A stretch of 33,050 nucleotides of DNA from the NCBI GenBank assembly GCA_001773955.1, contig MEYH01000092.1, positions 6,355 through 39,404 on the forward strand. Direction: 5' to 3'. Made by a program: the position numbers and the translations under genes. Below the pieces are notes generated by a model. That model saw only the letters and a list, made by a program, of their open reading frames with translations, was not told the origin of the DNA and did no database searches. Positions 18,088 to 26,612 of the stretch are shown here, one piece after another (positions within the stretch are counted from its first letter, which is position 1; each line of letters starts with the position of its first letter). The DNA comes from Candidatus Sediminicultor quintus (lineage in GTDB: Bacteria > Atribacterota > Phoenicimicrobiia > Phoenicimicrobiales > Phoenicimicrobiaceae).

Positions 18088-19628
18088 TTTTCCAGCTCCT
18101 GCTTAAACTTTTCACCACTAATAACTTTTTGAATTTTGCCATGTTTTATAAACATTATCTTGTCACATAGTATAGAATATTCTTTAGGATCGTCGCTAAT
18201 AAGGATCATTGAGATGCCTCTCTTCTTTATCTCCAAAGTATTTTCGTAGATGTCTTTTCTGGCTCCCACATCTATTCCGATCGTGGGGTCTTCTAGTAAA
18301 AGTATATCGGGGCTTCTTTCAAACCATTTCCCCACAGAAACTTTCTGCTTACTACCACCGCTTAGAGAGTAGCAATCCGTGTTAACACCTGGAGTCTTTA
18401 TTCTCAACCTCTGCACAATCTTTTCCGCCATCTGTTTCTCAGCATTAAAATTTATCACCGGGATGAACTTTCGCAATATTTTCTTAATATTTACTATGGA
18501 GATGTTCTTGGTAATTGGCCAGTTGAGGAATAGCTCTTTCCCGGTTTCACCCGAAAAATATCCAATACCCCTTGCTATCCTAACGTGGGGAGGTTCTTTG
18601 GTTTTGGCTTCCTGTCCTTTAATTATTAGGGTTCCGTTCTTAAAACTTATAAGACCGGCAATTGTATTTATTATTTCGCTTTTACCTGATCCCGCTGGAC
18701 CAAAGATTCCTATGCACTCACCCTTGTGAAGTTCGAATGAGATATCATAATAACATCCATTTTTAGTCAAATTCTTGACGGCTAAAACTACTTCCTCGTT
18801 TGCCACTCTTTTAATTTCGGGTTTGTAAGTACGTTCCAAGGATTCTTTACCGACTATCGCCCTAAAAAAATCTTCCTCTGTTATCTTCTCCTTGGACAAG
18901 TCATAGTGGGCAATCATCTTGCCATCTCGCAACACGTGTACCCTGTCCGTGAATTCCATTACTTCAGGTATGATGTGAGACACGAAGACGAACGAAGCAT
19001 TTTTCTTCATGTTTAATATATCGCTGAATAACTCCCGACGTTCCTCGATGGTTAACGGCGCGGTTGGTTCGTCGAGTATGATGACTGATGTAATATTATT
19101 ATCTTCGTGTTCCAATCTTACACTTAAAATCGCTTTCGCTATTTCAATCATCTTCTGGGTGGAAAGGGGTAGTTCATACATAAAGTTCTCAATATTGCAT
19201 TTTACATGAAACTCCTCTAATACCTCCCTAGCATATTTTTTCATTTTATCTATATCTAATCTCGAGTATTTTATGTACTTATCCTCATGTCCCAGGAACA
19301 GGAATTGATATACCTTTAAACAGGGTATAACTCCTTTTTCCTGGTAAACTATTGAGATACCTCTTTTTGCTGCTTCTTTTGGATTTTTGGGGAATGGTAC
19401 TTTTCTTCCCCTATAATACCATTCCCCATTATCTGGAGGATAAACGCCTACCAGAATCTTCATTAGCGTAGATTTCCCGGCACCGTTTTCCCCTACCACG
19501 CCTATTATTTCATTTTTACCAATCGCTATACTAACGTTATCCAGGGCATGCACAACTCCATTGAAGGTTTTGGAAACACCCTTTATCTCAACTATTGGAT
19601 TATCTATTACCATCACCAAATAATTCAT
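18084..19628 (-). CDS. sugar ABC transporter ATP-binding protein (double NBD, RbsA/MglA-like)
   Basis: 514 aa; GENGAGKSTLMK, VIILDEPTAPLT, second GPAGSGKSEIINT, LSGGSKQKVSVGKW, LLLEDPTIGIDVGA. Exact start uncertain (19628 or slightly downstream). Confidence 0.9.
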   Translation of the reverse strand: MNYLVMVIDNPIVEIKGVSKTFNGVVHALDNVSIAIGKNEIIGVVGENGAGKSTLMKILVGVYPPDNGEWYYRGRKVPFPKNPKEAAKRGISIVYQEKGVIPCLKVYQFLFLGHEDKYIKYSRLDIDKMKKYAREVLEEFHVKCNIENFMYELPLSTQKMIEIAKAILSVRLEHEDNNITSVIILDEPTAPLTIEERRELFSDILNMKKNASFVFVSHIIPEVMEFTDRVHVLRDGKMIAHYDLSKEKITEEDFFRAIVGKESLERTYKPEIKRVANEEVVLAVKNLTKNGCYYDISFELHKGECIGIFGPAGSGKSEIINTIAGLISFKNGTLIIKGQEAKTKEPPHVRIARGIGYFSGETGKELFLNWPITKNISIVNIKKILRKFIPVINFNAEKQMAEKIVQRLRIKTPGVNTDCYSLSGGSKQKVSVGKWFERSPDILLLEDPTIGIDVGARKDIYENTLEIKKRGISMILISDDPKEYSILCDKIMFIKHGKIQKVISGEKFKQELEK

Positions 19629-19688
19629 CCTTTCTAACGTTAATAATCACTACCAATTACAAAAAGATTAATTATAACGATTTGGTCT

Positions 19689-21086
19689 TTATTCCCAGTT
19701 AGGCTCTAACTTTAGCTCTGCTGGGAACTGTTTTGCATATTCTTCGGCTTCAGCCCAGGTATCAGCCCAGCTGGTATCGAGGAAGTACTTAAAGAGAACA
19801 GTAACGTGCTTCCTAAGTGCATCAATGCTTCCGAACTTCTTTGTCATTGCTGGGAAGTAGTAATCATTCTGGCCTAGTGTGAGATCCCCGCCTGCGTGCT
19901 TGTCAAATGTTAGGCCGAGCTCTTTGCACTTTGATATGGATGCAAGCCTGAAGTCGAATGGATATTCTGGCGGTTTCGCTTTCATTTGCTTTAATATCTT
20001 ATTCATATTTTCCTCGGTTGGACCTATCTTGAAGCTCGGATTATTTATTACCCCAGAAGCTTTAGCCAGCTGCTCGATTTCGCCTGGATAACCATAACAA
20101 TCTATCCTGCCTGCTTGAATCATCTCATCAGGAAGCGGATACCATGCCCCAACGCACATGTCGTATGCCATAGGAACCAGTCTTCCTCCAAAGTAGGGTA
20201 CAGCAAATCCAGCGCTAACTATAAAGTTTTTATCAAGTATTGCTTGTGCGGTGGTCAATTCCATATCTCTGGAAGCTGTGAAAGGTCCTATTTTTAGACC
20301 GCGGTCTTCGAGTGCAGCCAAAGCACCCATGGTCTGCGAGTCGTTAGCTCCCCAAAGACCTTCATAATCAGTTCGCATTGCCAGTGATGCCTCGCCAGCT
20401 TTTCGTCCTCCCTCATAATTCCATTCACCATACTGATGACCTAATATCTGCATCTCCGGATATTCCTTCCAAGCCTGGAAGACTCCTAAGTTTATGTAAA
20501 CTGTGGAGACAGTGGCAGCCACCTTACTCGCTTGATGGACCAGTACCTTGGTCTTTCCATTCTGCCTCATCTTCTCGAACAGCAGCATTAAGGGAAGATA
20601 AGTCTGCTCGTCAGATAGAGGTGTGTTATCTACTACCCATCTTGGTCCTAAATCTCCTGGAAACATATCCCCCGTATACCCGAAGTGCGTTAGCATGAAC
20701 ACGTTGTTCTCGTTGCAGATTCTCGCCAACTCTGGCACAACAGCAGCGGAGGGGCAATTCATGATTATTGCCTTTGCACCAGCAGCTATCATACTCTCCG
20801 TTGTGGTAATCCACTCTTCATCGCTGGAGGCTAATGCACCGATAAATCTTAGACCAAGCTGCTTACAAGCTTGCTCATCAGCCTGGTAGACCATCATCGC
20901 GTATTCTTGTGATAGATGAAAAGTGATATGGCCTATTAGAAACTTCTCTCCAGGCTCAGCGTTCTTGTATTTCTGTGCTAATTCCAACCTCTCTTTTTCC
21001 TGAGCTGCTACTTCATATGTAAAACCTGTTAGAACAAACATTGCAACCATTGATATAATAAGCAACCATAAAAATACTTTTTTCAT
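19689..21086 (-). CDS. periplasmic sugar-binding protein of ABC transporter, with long C-terminal region
   Basis: 465 aa; signal peptide MKKVFLWLLIISMVAMFVLTGF; Peripla_BP-like region (IGHITFHLSQEYAMMVYQADEQACKQLG...GLWGANDSQTMGALAALED); adjacent to ATPase/permeases. Confidence 0.85.
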   Translation of the reverse strand: MKKVFLWLLIISMVAMFVLTGFTYEVAAQEKERLELAQKYKNAEPGEKFLIGHITFHLSQEYAMMVYQADEQACKQLGLRFIGALASSDEEWITTTESMIAAGAKAIIMNCPSAAVVPELARICNENNVFMLTHFGYTGDMFPGDLGPRWVVDNTPLSDEQTYLPLMLLFEKMRQNGKTKVLVHQASKVAATVSTVYINLGVFQAWKEYPEMQILGHQYGEWNYEGGRKAGEASLAMRTDYEGLWGANDSQTMGALAALEDRGLKIGPFTASRDMELTTAQAILDKNFIVSAGFAVPYFGGRLVPMAYDMCVGAWYPLPDEMIQAGRIDCYGYPGEIEQLAKASGVINNPSFKIGPTEENMNKILKQMKAKPPEYPFDFRLASISKCKELGLTFDKHAGGDLTLGQNDYYFPAMTKKFGSIDALRKHVTVLFKYFLDTSWADTWAEAEEYAKQFPAELKLEPNWE

Positions 21087-21182
21087 TATCTTAATCCTCC
21101 TTTAATTAAATATATTTAAATTATTGAAAGAAACAATGAAATAATTTATTAAATAACTTATTCACCTCCCTTCAGGCAAGAT

Positions 21183-21266
21183 TCATATCCATCCCATCTC
21201 GTTGAGAAGTTTCCAAGTTCCTGCCTCCGAACGTTCACGATCGATCTGTCCGAAGCGGTCGCTCAT
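21183..21266 (-). pseudogene. possible remnant of a gene 3' end (27-aa frame)
   Basis: Minus-strand frame MSDRFGQIDRERSEAGTWKLLNEMGWI*, protein-like composition, no well-spaced RBS, stop (TAG) just upstream. Confidence 0.3.
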
Positions 21267-21314
21267 CTCCTATCTGCTGATCCATAATACGCCCTTGCCG
21301 AGAACCGTGTTTCA

Positions 21315-22064
21315 CTAGACCATTGAGTATCCGCCATCCACGATCAGAGTCTGCCCGGTACAATATTTGGAATCATCGGAAGCGAAATATAGAACAGCAC
21401 CGAGAAGCTCATCCGTCATACCGAGCCGTCCCATAGGAATACTCTGGGTTACCTGCCTTGTCCAATTAGGATCTGCCATTGCCAGTTTTGCCATTCCTGT
21501 ATCCGTAGTACCCGGAAGAAGCGCATTCACTTGCACGTTCCACTTGCACAATTCCAGGGCAAAGACCCTGGTAATAGGCAGTATGGCCCCTTTGCATGAA
21601 CTGTATGCACATAGTCCAGCCTGGGCACCGATCGCTGCGATGGAAGAGATATTAATGATTTTGCCGCTTTTCTGTTTTTTCATCACTTTAGCGGCAGCTT
21701 GACAGCAAAAGAAAAGTCCTTTTACGTTCACCGCAAACATTTTGTCCCACATTTCCCCAGTGGTATCTTCCACCGGTGCAGTAAACAAAATACCCGCGTT
21801 GTTCACTATGATATCCAGACGGTCGAATTCTTTGATTGCTTTCTGAACCATCGCCTCGGTGTCTGCTTTTCTGCTCACGTCCGTCTTAACGAATAAGGCC
21901 TTTCCTCCCGAGTTCCTTATTTGCCCCTCTACCTTATGCCCCGAAAGTTCATCCACATCCGCGATAACAACGCTAGCCCCTTCCCGAGCCATTCCAATTG
22001 AGTAGGCTTCCCCAAGGCCCTGTGCTCCACCAGTCACGATTGCTACCTTATTTTCCAATCTCAC
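21315..22064 (-). CDS. short-chain dehydrogenase/reductase
   Basis: TGGAQGLGEAYSIGMA, NNAGILF, ISSIAAIG, YSSCKGAI. GTG start at 22064 preceded by AAGGAGGGAGAAGACC; the ORF track start at 22091 is probably too long. Confidence 0.9.
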   Translation of the reverse strand: MRLENKVAIVTGGAQGLGEAYSIGMAREGASVVIADVDELSGHKVEGQIRNSGGKALFVKTDVSRKADTEAMVQKAIKEFDRLDIIVNNAGILFTAPVEDTTGEMWDKMFAVNVKGLFFCCQAAAKVMKKQKSGKIINISSIAAIGAQAGLCAYSSCKGAILPITRVFALELCKWNVQVNALLPGTTDTGMAKLAMADPNWTRQVTQSIPMGRLGMTDELLGAVLYFASDDSKYCTGQTLIVDGGYSMV

Positions 22065-22136
22065 GGTCTTCTCCCTCCTTTTTTCTTTCATTCTTCTTAA
22101 TGTGTATTCTTTAACAATATATCTTAATTTTTTAAC

Positions 22137-22166
22137 ATAATACTATATTTAATACTTCTTTGTCAA
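22137..22166 (-). promoter_or_regulatory. sigma70-type promoter upstream of the SDR/SBP/ABC locus (TTGACA-18-TATTAT)
   Basis: Minus strand TTGACA (22161-22166), 18-nt spacer, TATTAT (22137-22142). Confidence 0.65.
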
Positions 22167-22197
22167 ATATCTTTTGTGCGTTTTTGGTGTCAAAAAC

Positions 22198-22321
22198 TTA
22201 TCGAAACTTTTCTTGCCTTAGTACACCAGGTTCTCGCCGAGCAATCTCTTTAGGCCACCAGCTATTCCATTCATTATTTACGATCTTCTGTCCTACCTTG
22301 GCCAGACTGAGAGCTCCTTTT
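22198..22321 (-). pseudogene. 3'-terminal gene fragment of unknown family
   Basis: Minus-strand frame NKKGALSLAKVGQKIVNNEWNSWWPKEIARREPGVLRQEKFR*, clearly protein-like, abutting the stop codon of the dehydrogenase gene and lacking the rest of a CDS. Confidence 0.5.
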
Positions 22322-23290
22322 TTATTCCATCACATTCCTTTCTTTTTGAACTCCATTTTTAGGTTTCCTTCCCTCTAAAACATCAATTAAATTTTGTGCA
22401 GCTTGAATGCTCATATTATCTATAGCTTCTTCTGTATAGGCAGCAATATGGGGAGTCAGTATTACATTATCCAATTCCTTTAAGGAAGATTCTACTGGTG
22501 GTTCGTTACTATAGACATCTAAAGCTGCTCCTCTTAATTTATTATTCCTTAGAGCATTATAAAGGGCTTCCTCATCTACTATTCCACCACGTGAAGTGTT
22601 AATCAAAAATGCACTTTCTTTAATCTTTTCTAATTCTTCATAGCTAATCATACCACGGGTAGCATCATTTAAGGGAATATGAATGGTAATATAATCTGAT
22701 CTCTGAAGAAGTTCTTCCAAGTTAACATACTTGATGTTATAACTTTGTGCAAATTTTTCGTCTTTTACTAGATCATAAACTAAAATATTCATTTTAAAAC
22801 CCTGGGCACGTTTAACCACCTGCCGACCTATCTTTCCGAGTCCGATAATCCCGAGAGTTTTCTCCCAGACTGACTTTCCGGTAATCTTTTCCCACTTGCC
22901 ACTTTTTGTTTTCCGATCAGCTTCAGGAATTCTTCGGGCTAAACTTAATATAAAACCAAAAGTTAAATCTGCTACAGCATCAACATTAGCTGTAGGAGTA
23001 TTCGTTATTACAATTTTCTTATTTGTTGCCATATTTATATCAATATTGTCTAAACCTATTCCATACTTGGATATTACTTTTAATGCATTTGCTTTTTCAA
23101 TTATTTCAGCACTTAGTTCATCTATTCCAATTATAATCCCATCTACATCTTTTATAAGTTTTAACATCTCCTCTTTTTTATAAGGCCTGCCAGTATTATT
23201 TCTTTTTATTTCATAACCTCTCTCTGTAAGCATTTTTAAGGGCTTATCTGAGAACGAAGCAAAAGAGCGGGGAGTAATTAATATTTTCAT
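22322..23290 (-). CDS. D-isomer-specific 2-hydroxyacid dehydrogenase (phosphoglycerate-dehydrogenase-like)
   Basis: KTLGIIGLGKIGRQVVKRAQGF, INTSRGGIVDEEAL, VILTPHIAAYTEEA. ATG at 23290 with AGGAGG upstream is preferred over the ORF track start at 23344. Confidence 0.92.
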   Translation of the reverse strand: MKILITPRSFASFSDKPLKMLTERGYEIKRNNTGRPYKKEEMLKLIKDVDGIIIGIDELSAEIIEKANALKVISKYGIGLDNIDINMATNKKIVITNTPTANVDAVADLTFGFILSLARRIPEADRKTKSGKWEKITGKSVWEKTLGIIGLGKIGRQVVKRAQGFKMNILVYDLVKDEKFAQSYNIKYVNLEELLQRSDYITIHIPLNDATRGMISYEELEKIKESAFLINTSRGGIVDEEALYNALRNNKLRGAALDVYSNEPPVESSLKELDNVILTPHIAAYTEEAIDNMSIQAAQNLIDVLEGRKPKNGVQKERNVME

Positions 23291-23379
23291 ATAAACAAAC
23301 CTCCTTTTTTCTAAATCCCAAATAAACTGATAACAAAATACCATTAAATAAAAGTTATAATACTAATTAATCCTATAGA

Positions 23380-23643
23380 CTATCCGCCGGAAATCATAGG
23401 CAAAATTATTAGTTCATCGCCATCCTTAAGAATGGTATTCTCTTTCTTCAGCTGATTAATTGACCGGTTATTAACCATAACTATTCCTGTAGACACAACT
23501 TTCTTATATTCTATCTGATATTTATTATTAAGGACTTTAAATACATCTTGCACATTTACTTCCTCATTCTTAAAAAATAATTCTTCTTTGGAATGTCCGC
23601 TAATCTTTTTAAAATTCAAAAAATATTTTACTTTAATCTTCAA
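23380..23643 (-). CDS. MoaD/ThiS-family sulfur-carrier-like protein
   Basis: 87 aa; beta-grasp length, ELIILPMISGG with C-terminal Gly-Gly. Confidence 0.85.
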   Translation of the reverse strand: MKIKVKYFLNFKKISGHSKEELFFKNEEVNVQDVFKVLNNKYQIEYKKVVSTGIVMVNNRSINQLKKENTILKDGDELIILPMISGG

Positions 23644-23657
23644 AATGATTCACCTTT

Positions 23658-25478
23658 TCAAATTAAATCATCTAAACTTAATTCCTGCAGCCTTTCTTTG
23701 GTCGGCTTGCCATCCCTATCCCAGCCTCGAACTTCGTAATATTCATCAAGCATGGTATTATAAATCTCATCACTGACCACATGCCCCTTTGCTTGACCTT
23801 CCGGCATTTTCTCTGTTCTTAATCTTTCCGGAATCATATCATCTTTCCTAAATCTACCTTCCCTGTTGATAATTAATCTTTCTAAATTATATACTCTTTC
23901 ACCAATAGTCATAAGTTCTGGAGTAAAATTATAACCGGTTAAATATTCTAAAACTTTGCCTTGAGGTTTATCAGTAAAACCATATCCGCTTCTAACTACG
24001 GTACAAATACCCAGTGAATCTATATAGCCTCGAATATCCTGAATAGATTTTATTAATTTCCCCTTTCCTTCAACAGCAAAACGATCATATTCACCTAACA
24101 AAAGTTCTTCTCGAATACTCCAACCCCCAACGTTATGACAAGCACCGCGGCTTGAAGTTCCGTAAGTCAATGCGTTACCATAGAAACCTCTTGGATCATA
24201 AGCTGCCAAGGGTAATCCTTTTACATGCATCATATATTTTTGCATTTCCGGCATTTTCTCGGCGATACCTAACATGCCTTCTGCTAATAAATTCCCAATA
24301 TCTTCTCTTTTCGCTATTTTCTCAATCATATTTACCATTGCCACCCCATTGCCAAACTTAAGCTCAAGACCACCAGTATCTTTCTTGGTAATATACCCTC
24401 TTTCAAATAACTCCATCGCAAAACCAATAATAACACCAACAGACATAGTATCTATGCCCAACTCGTCGCAAATCTCATTTGCTTTAATAATAGCTGCAAA
24501 ATCACTAACCCCACAAACGGCTCCCAAAGTACCTATGGATTCATATTCTGGATCTGATTTTGCTCCTTTAAAAATACCTTCTCTAACTTCACATAACTGT
24601 GAACAAGCTACCGGACAATGAAAACAAGCCTGATTTTTTATAAAGAAATTTTTTTTCATATATTCCGCAGTGATAGTGTTAATCCCCTCAAATACTCCGG
24701 TTTGAAAATTACGGGTCGGATAACAACCAAGTTCATTCATAATAGCAGTATATTGAGCAGTACCATATTCAGTATGACTGGCTTTGCTTTTACGTACATA
24801 AGAAATAGCCTCTTTTACAACTTCTTTAAATTTATTCGGTTCACTTACTGCTATTTCACCAGTTCCTTTTACCGCTATAGCTTTTAAATTTTTTGAAGCC
24901 ATAACCGCTCCGGCGCCACCTCGCCCCATACTTCTTTCACCAATTTGAATACAGGATAATCTAACTCTATTCTCAGCTGCCGGGCCACAGGAAAAAACCT
25001 GATCTTCTCTTCCTACTTTCTCTTTCAGTTTTTTATTAACTTCTTTAGTAGTTTTTCCCCAAAGATTCTCCCCTTTTTCAATTTTAATTTGGTTATCCTC
25101 GATTAAAATATAAACAGGTTTCGTCGCTTTTCCTTCAATAATAAGTCCATCATATCCACTTTTCTTCAGATGCGGTCCAAAAAATCCTCCCCCATTTGAA
25201 CATAAATATTGCCGGGTTTCAGGAGATTTAGTAGCTACTCCCATTTTGGTAGTCGCCGGTCCTGATGTCCCAGTTAAAGGACCAGTAAATAAAATTAATT
25301 TATTATCAGGTGAAAATGGCTCAATATGATTAGCTATTTCATCATAATAAAATCTTGCTGCCAAACCGCGTCCACCTAAAAACTTTCTCTGCCACTCAGG
25401 ATTAATTTTTTCCTCTTCTATTTTTTTATTGGTCAGATTTATTCTCAAATACTTTTCTTGATAACCTCCGGAAAACAC
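23658..25478 (-). CDS. aldehyde:ferredoxin oxidoreductase (tungsten/molybdopterin-dependent family)
   Basis: GYQEKYLRINLTNKKIEEEKI, FLGGRGLAARFYYDE, FTGPLTGTSGPATTK, SMGRGGAGAVMASKNLKAIAVKG, CFHCPVAC (CxxCxxxC), DSLGIC. GTG start at 25478 with AAGGAGG 8 nt upstream; the ORF track start at 25538 would overlap the permease gene. Confidence 0.95.
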   Translation of the reverse strand: MFSGGYQEKYLRINLTNKKIEEEKINPEWQRKFLGGRGLAARFYYDEIANHIEPFSPDNKLILFTGPLTGTSGPATTKMGVATKSPETRQYLCSNGGGFFGPHLKKSGYDGLIIEGKATKPVYILIEDNQIKIEKGENLWGKTTKEVNKKLKEKVGREDQVFSCGPAAENRVRLSCIQIGERSMGRGGAGAVMASKNLKAIAVKGTGEIAVSEPNKFKEVVKEAISYVRKSKASHTEYGTAQYTAIMNELGCYPTRNFQTGVFEGINTITAEYMKKNFFIKNQACFHCPVACSQLCEVREGIFKGAKSDPEYESIGTLGAVCGVSDFAAIIKANEICDELGIDTMSVGVIIGFAMELFERGYITKKDTGGLELKFGNGVAMVNMIEKIAKREDIGNLLAEGMLGIAEKMPEMQKYMMHVKGLPLAAYDPRGFYGNALTYGTSSRGACHNVGGWSIREELLLGEYDRFAVEGKGKLIKSIQDIRGYIDSLGICTVVRSGYGFTDKPQGKVLEYLTGYNFTPELMTIGERVYNLERLIINREGRFRKDDMIPERLRTEKMPEGQAKGHVVSDEIYNTMLDEYYEVRGWDRDGKPTKERLQELSLDDLI

Positions 25479-25491
25479 TTTCTTAACCTCC

Positions 25492-26577
25492 TTAAAGTAC
25501 AAATCGTCTCCTTCGCCACTGATCAAAAACAACAACACTAATAATGATTAAACCCAGAATAACTCGCTGCCAGAAAGCAGAGACATTGAGTAAGTTCAAA
25601 CCGTTACCCAGTATGCCCATTATAAATGCGCCAATGAGTGAACCGACAACACCACCTTCACCACCAAAGAGATTTGTTCCACCAATGACTACAGCAGCAA
25701 TGCTCTGCAATTCCGCTCCATCTGCCATTAAAGCATTGGCTGAATTTAGACGGCCGGTTAGGACAATGCCTGCAACTCCAGCCAGTAGTCCCATAATAGT
25801 ATAAGTGATGATTTTGGTACGCACAAAGTTTATACCTGAAATTCTAGCAGCTTCCCGGTTGCCTCCTACAGCATAAATAGCCCTGCCTAACGTAGTACGA
25901 GTCATAATCATCCAACCCAGAATAGTTATAGCTACAGTAATTAGAGCTGGAACCGGAACACCTAAAATGTCACCGCTACCCAGCCAGATTAGTCCTGCGG
26001 GTAAATATCCTACAAGTTTAAGGGCAGTGAAGTGTGAGGGAACCGGCAGGCCTTGCGTCAAAATCAGAGCTAAACCTCTTGCTGTAGTCATCATAGCCAG
26101 CGTAGCAACAAAATCAGGTATCCTTCCTTTGGTAATGATGACACCGGTTATAAACCCCGTAAGTGCCCCTGTCCCCAGGCCCAAAAGTATACCAACTGCC
26201 ATATTGAGTCCCCAGTATGACACTGCTACCGCAGACATTGAAGCTGAGAGAGCAAGGACAGCGCCAACAGATAAATCTATACCTGCACCAATAATAACCA
26301 TTGTCTGACCTATAGCAAGGATGGCGTTGATGGAAGATTGTCTGGTTATATTTAAAAAATTACTCATGGCAAAAAAATGAGGTGTAGCAAAAGCAAGATA
26401 TATAATCAGGAAAAGCATTGCTACAACTGGACCCCCTTTTAGCAAAATTTTCCTGATTACTCCACCCCCCATATAGATCCACTGATTCATTAAAGATGAT
26501 TCCGAAGGCGCTCTTGAGGGTAACGAGCTCTTGGGATTATTTTTAATAGTAGATAATTTTTTCCTTTGTTCCCGCAT
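25492..26577 (-). CDS. sugar ABC transporter permease (RbsC/BPD_transp_2)
   Basis: 361 aa; IDLSVGAVLALSASMSAVAV, TTLGRAIYAVGGNREAARISGINFVRTKI. Confidence 0.93.
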   Translation of the reverse strand: MREQRKKLSTIKNNPKSSLPSRAPSESSLMNQWIYMGGGVIRKILLKGGPVVAMLFLIIYLAFATPHFFAMSNFLNITRQSSINAILAIGQTMVIIGAGIDLSVGAVLALSASMSAVAVSYWGLNMAVGILLGLGTGALTGFITGVIITKGRIPDFVATLAMMTTARGLALILTQGLPVPSHFTALKLVGYLPAGLIWLGSGDILGVPVPALITVAITILGWMIMTRTTLGRAIYAVGGNREAARISGINFVRTKIITYTIMGLLAGVAGIVLTGRLNSANALMADGAELQSIAAVVIGGTNLFGGEGGVVGSLIGAFIMGILGNGLNLLNVSAFWQRVILGLIIISVVVFDQWRRRRFVL

Positions 26578-26612
26578 AATTTTTCCTCACTTTTTCCTAG
26601 CATTTTTATATC

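Noticed and set aside
17525-18142. 205-aa minus-strand ORF
   Set aside because: Out-of-frame overlap with the permease and ATPase genes; translation lacks the expected TM pattern and resembles a frame-shadow ORF.
20626-20814. 62-aa minus-strand ORF
   Set aside because: Frame-shadow inside the long SBP gene.
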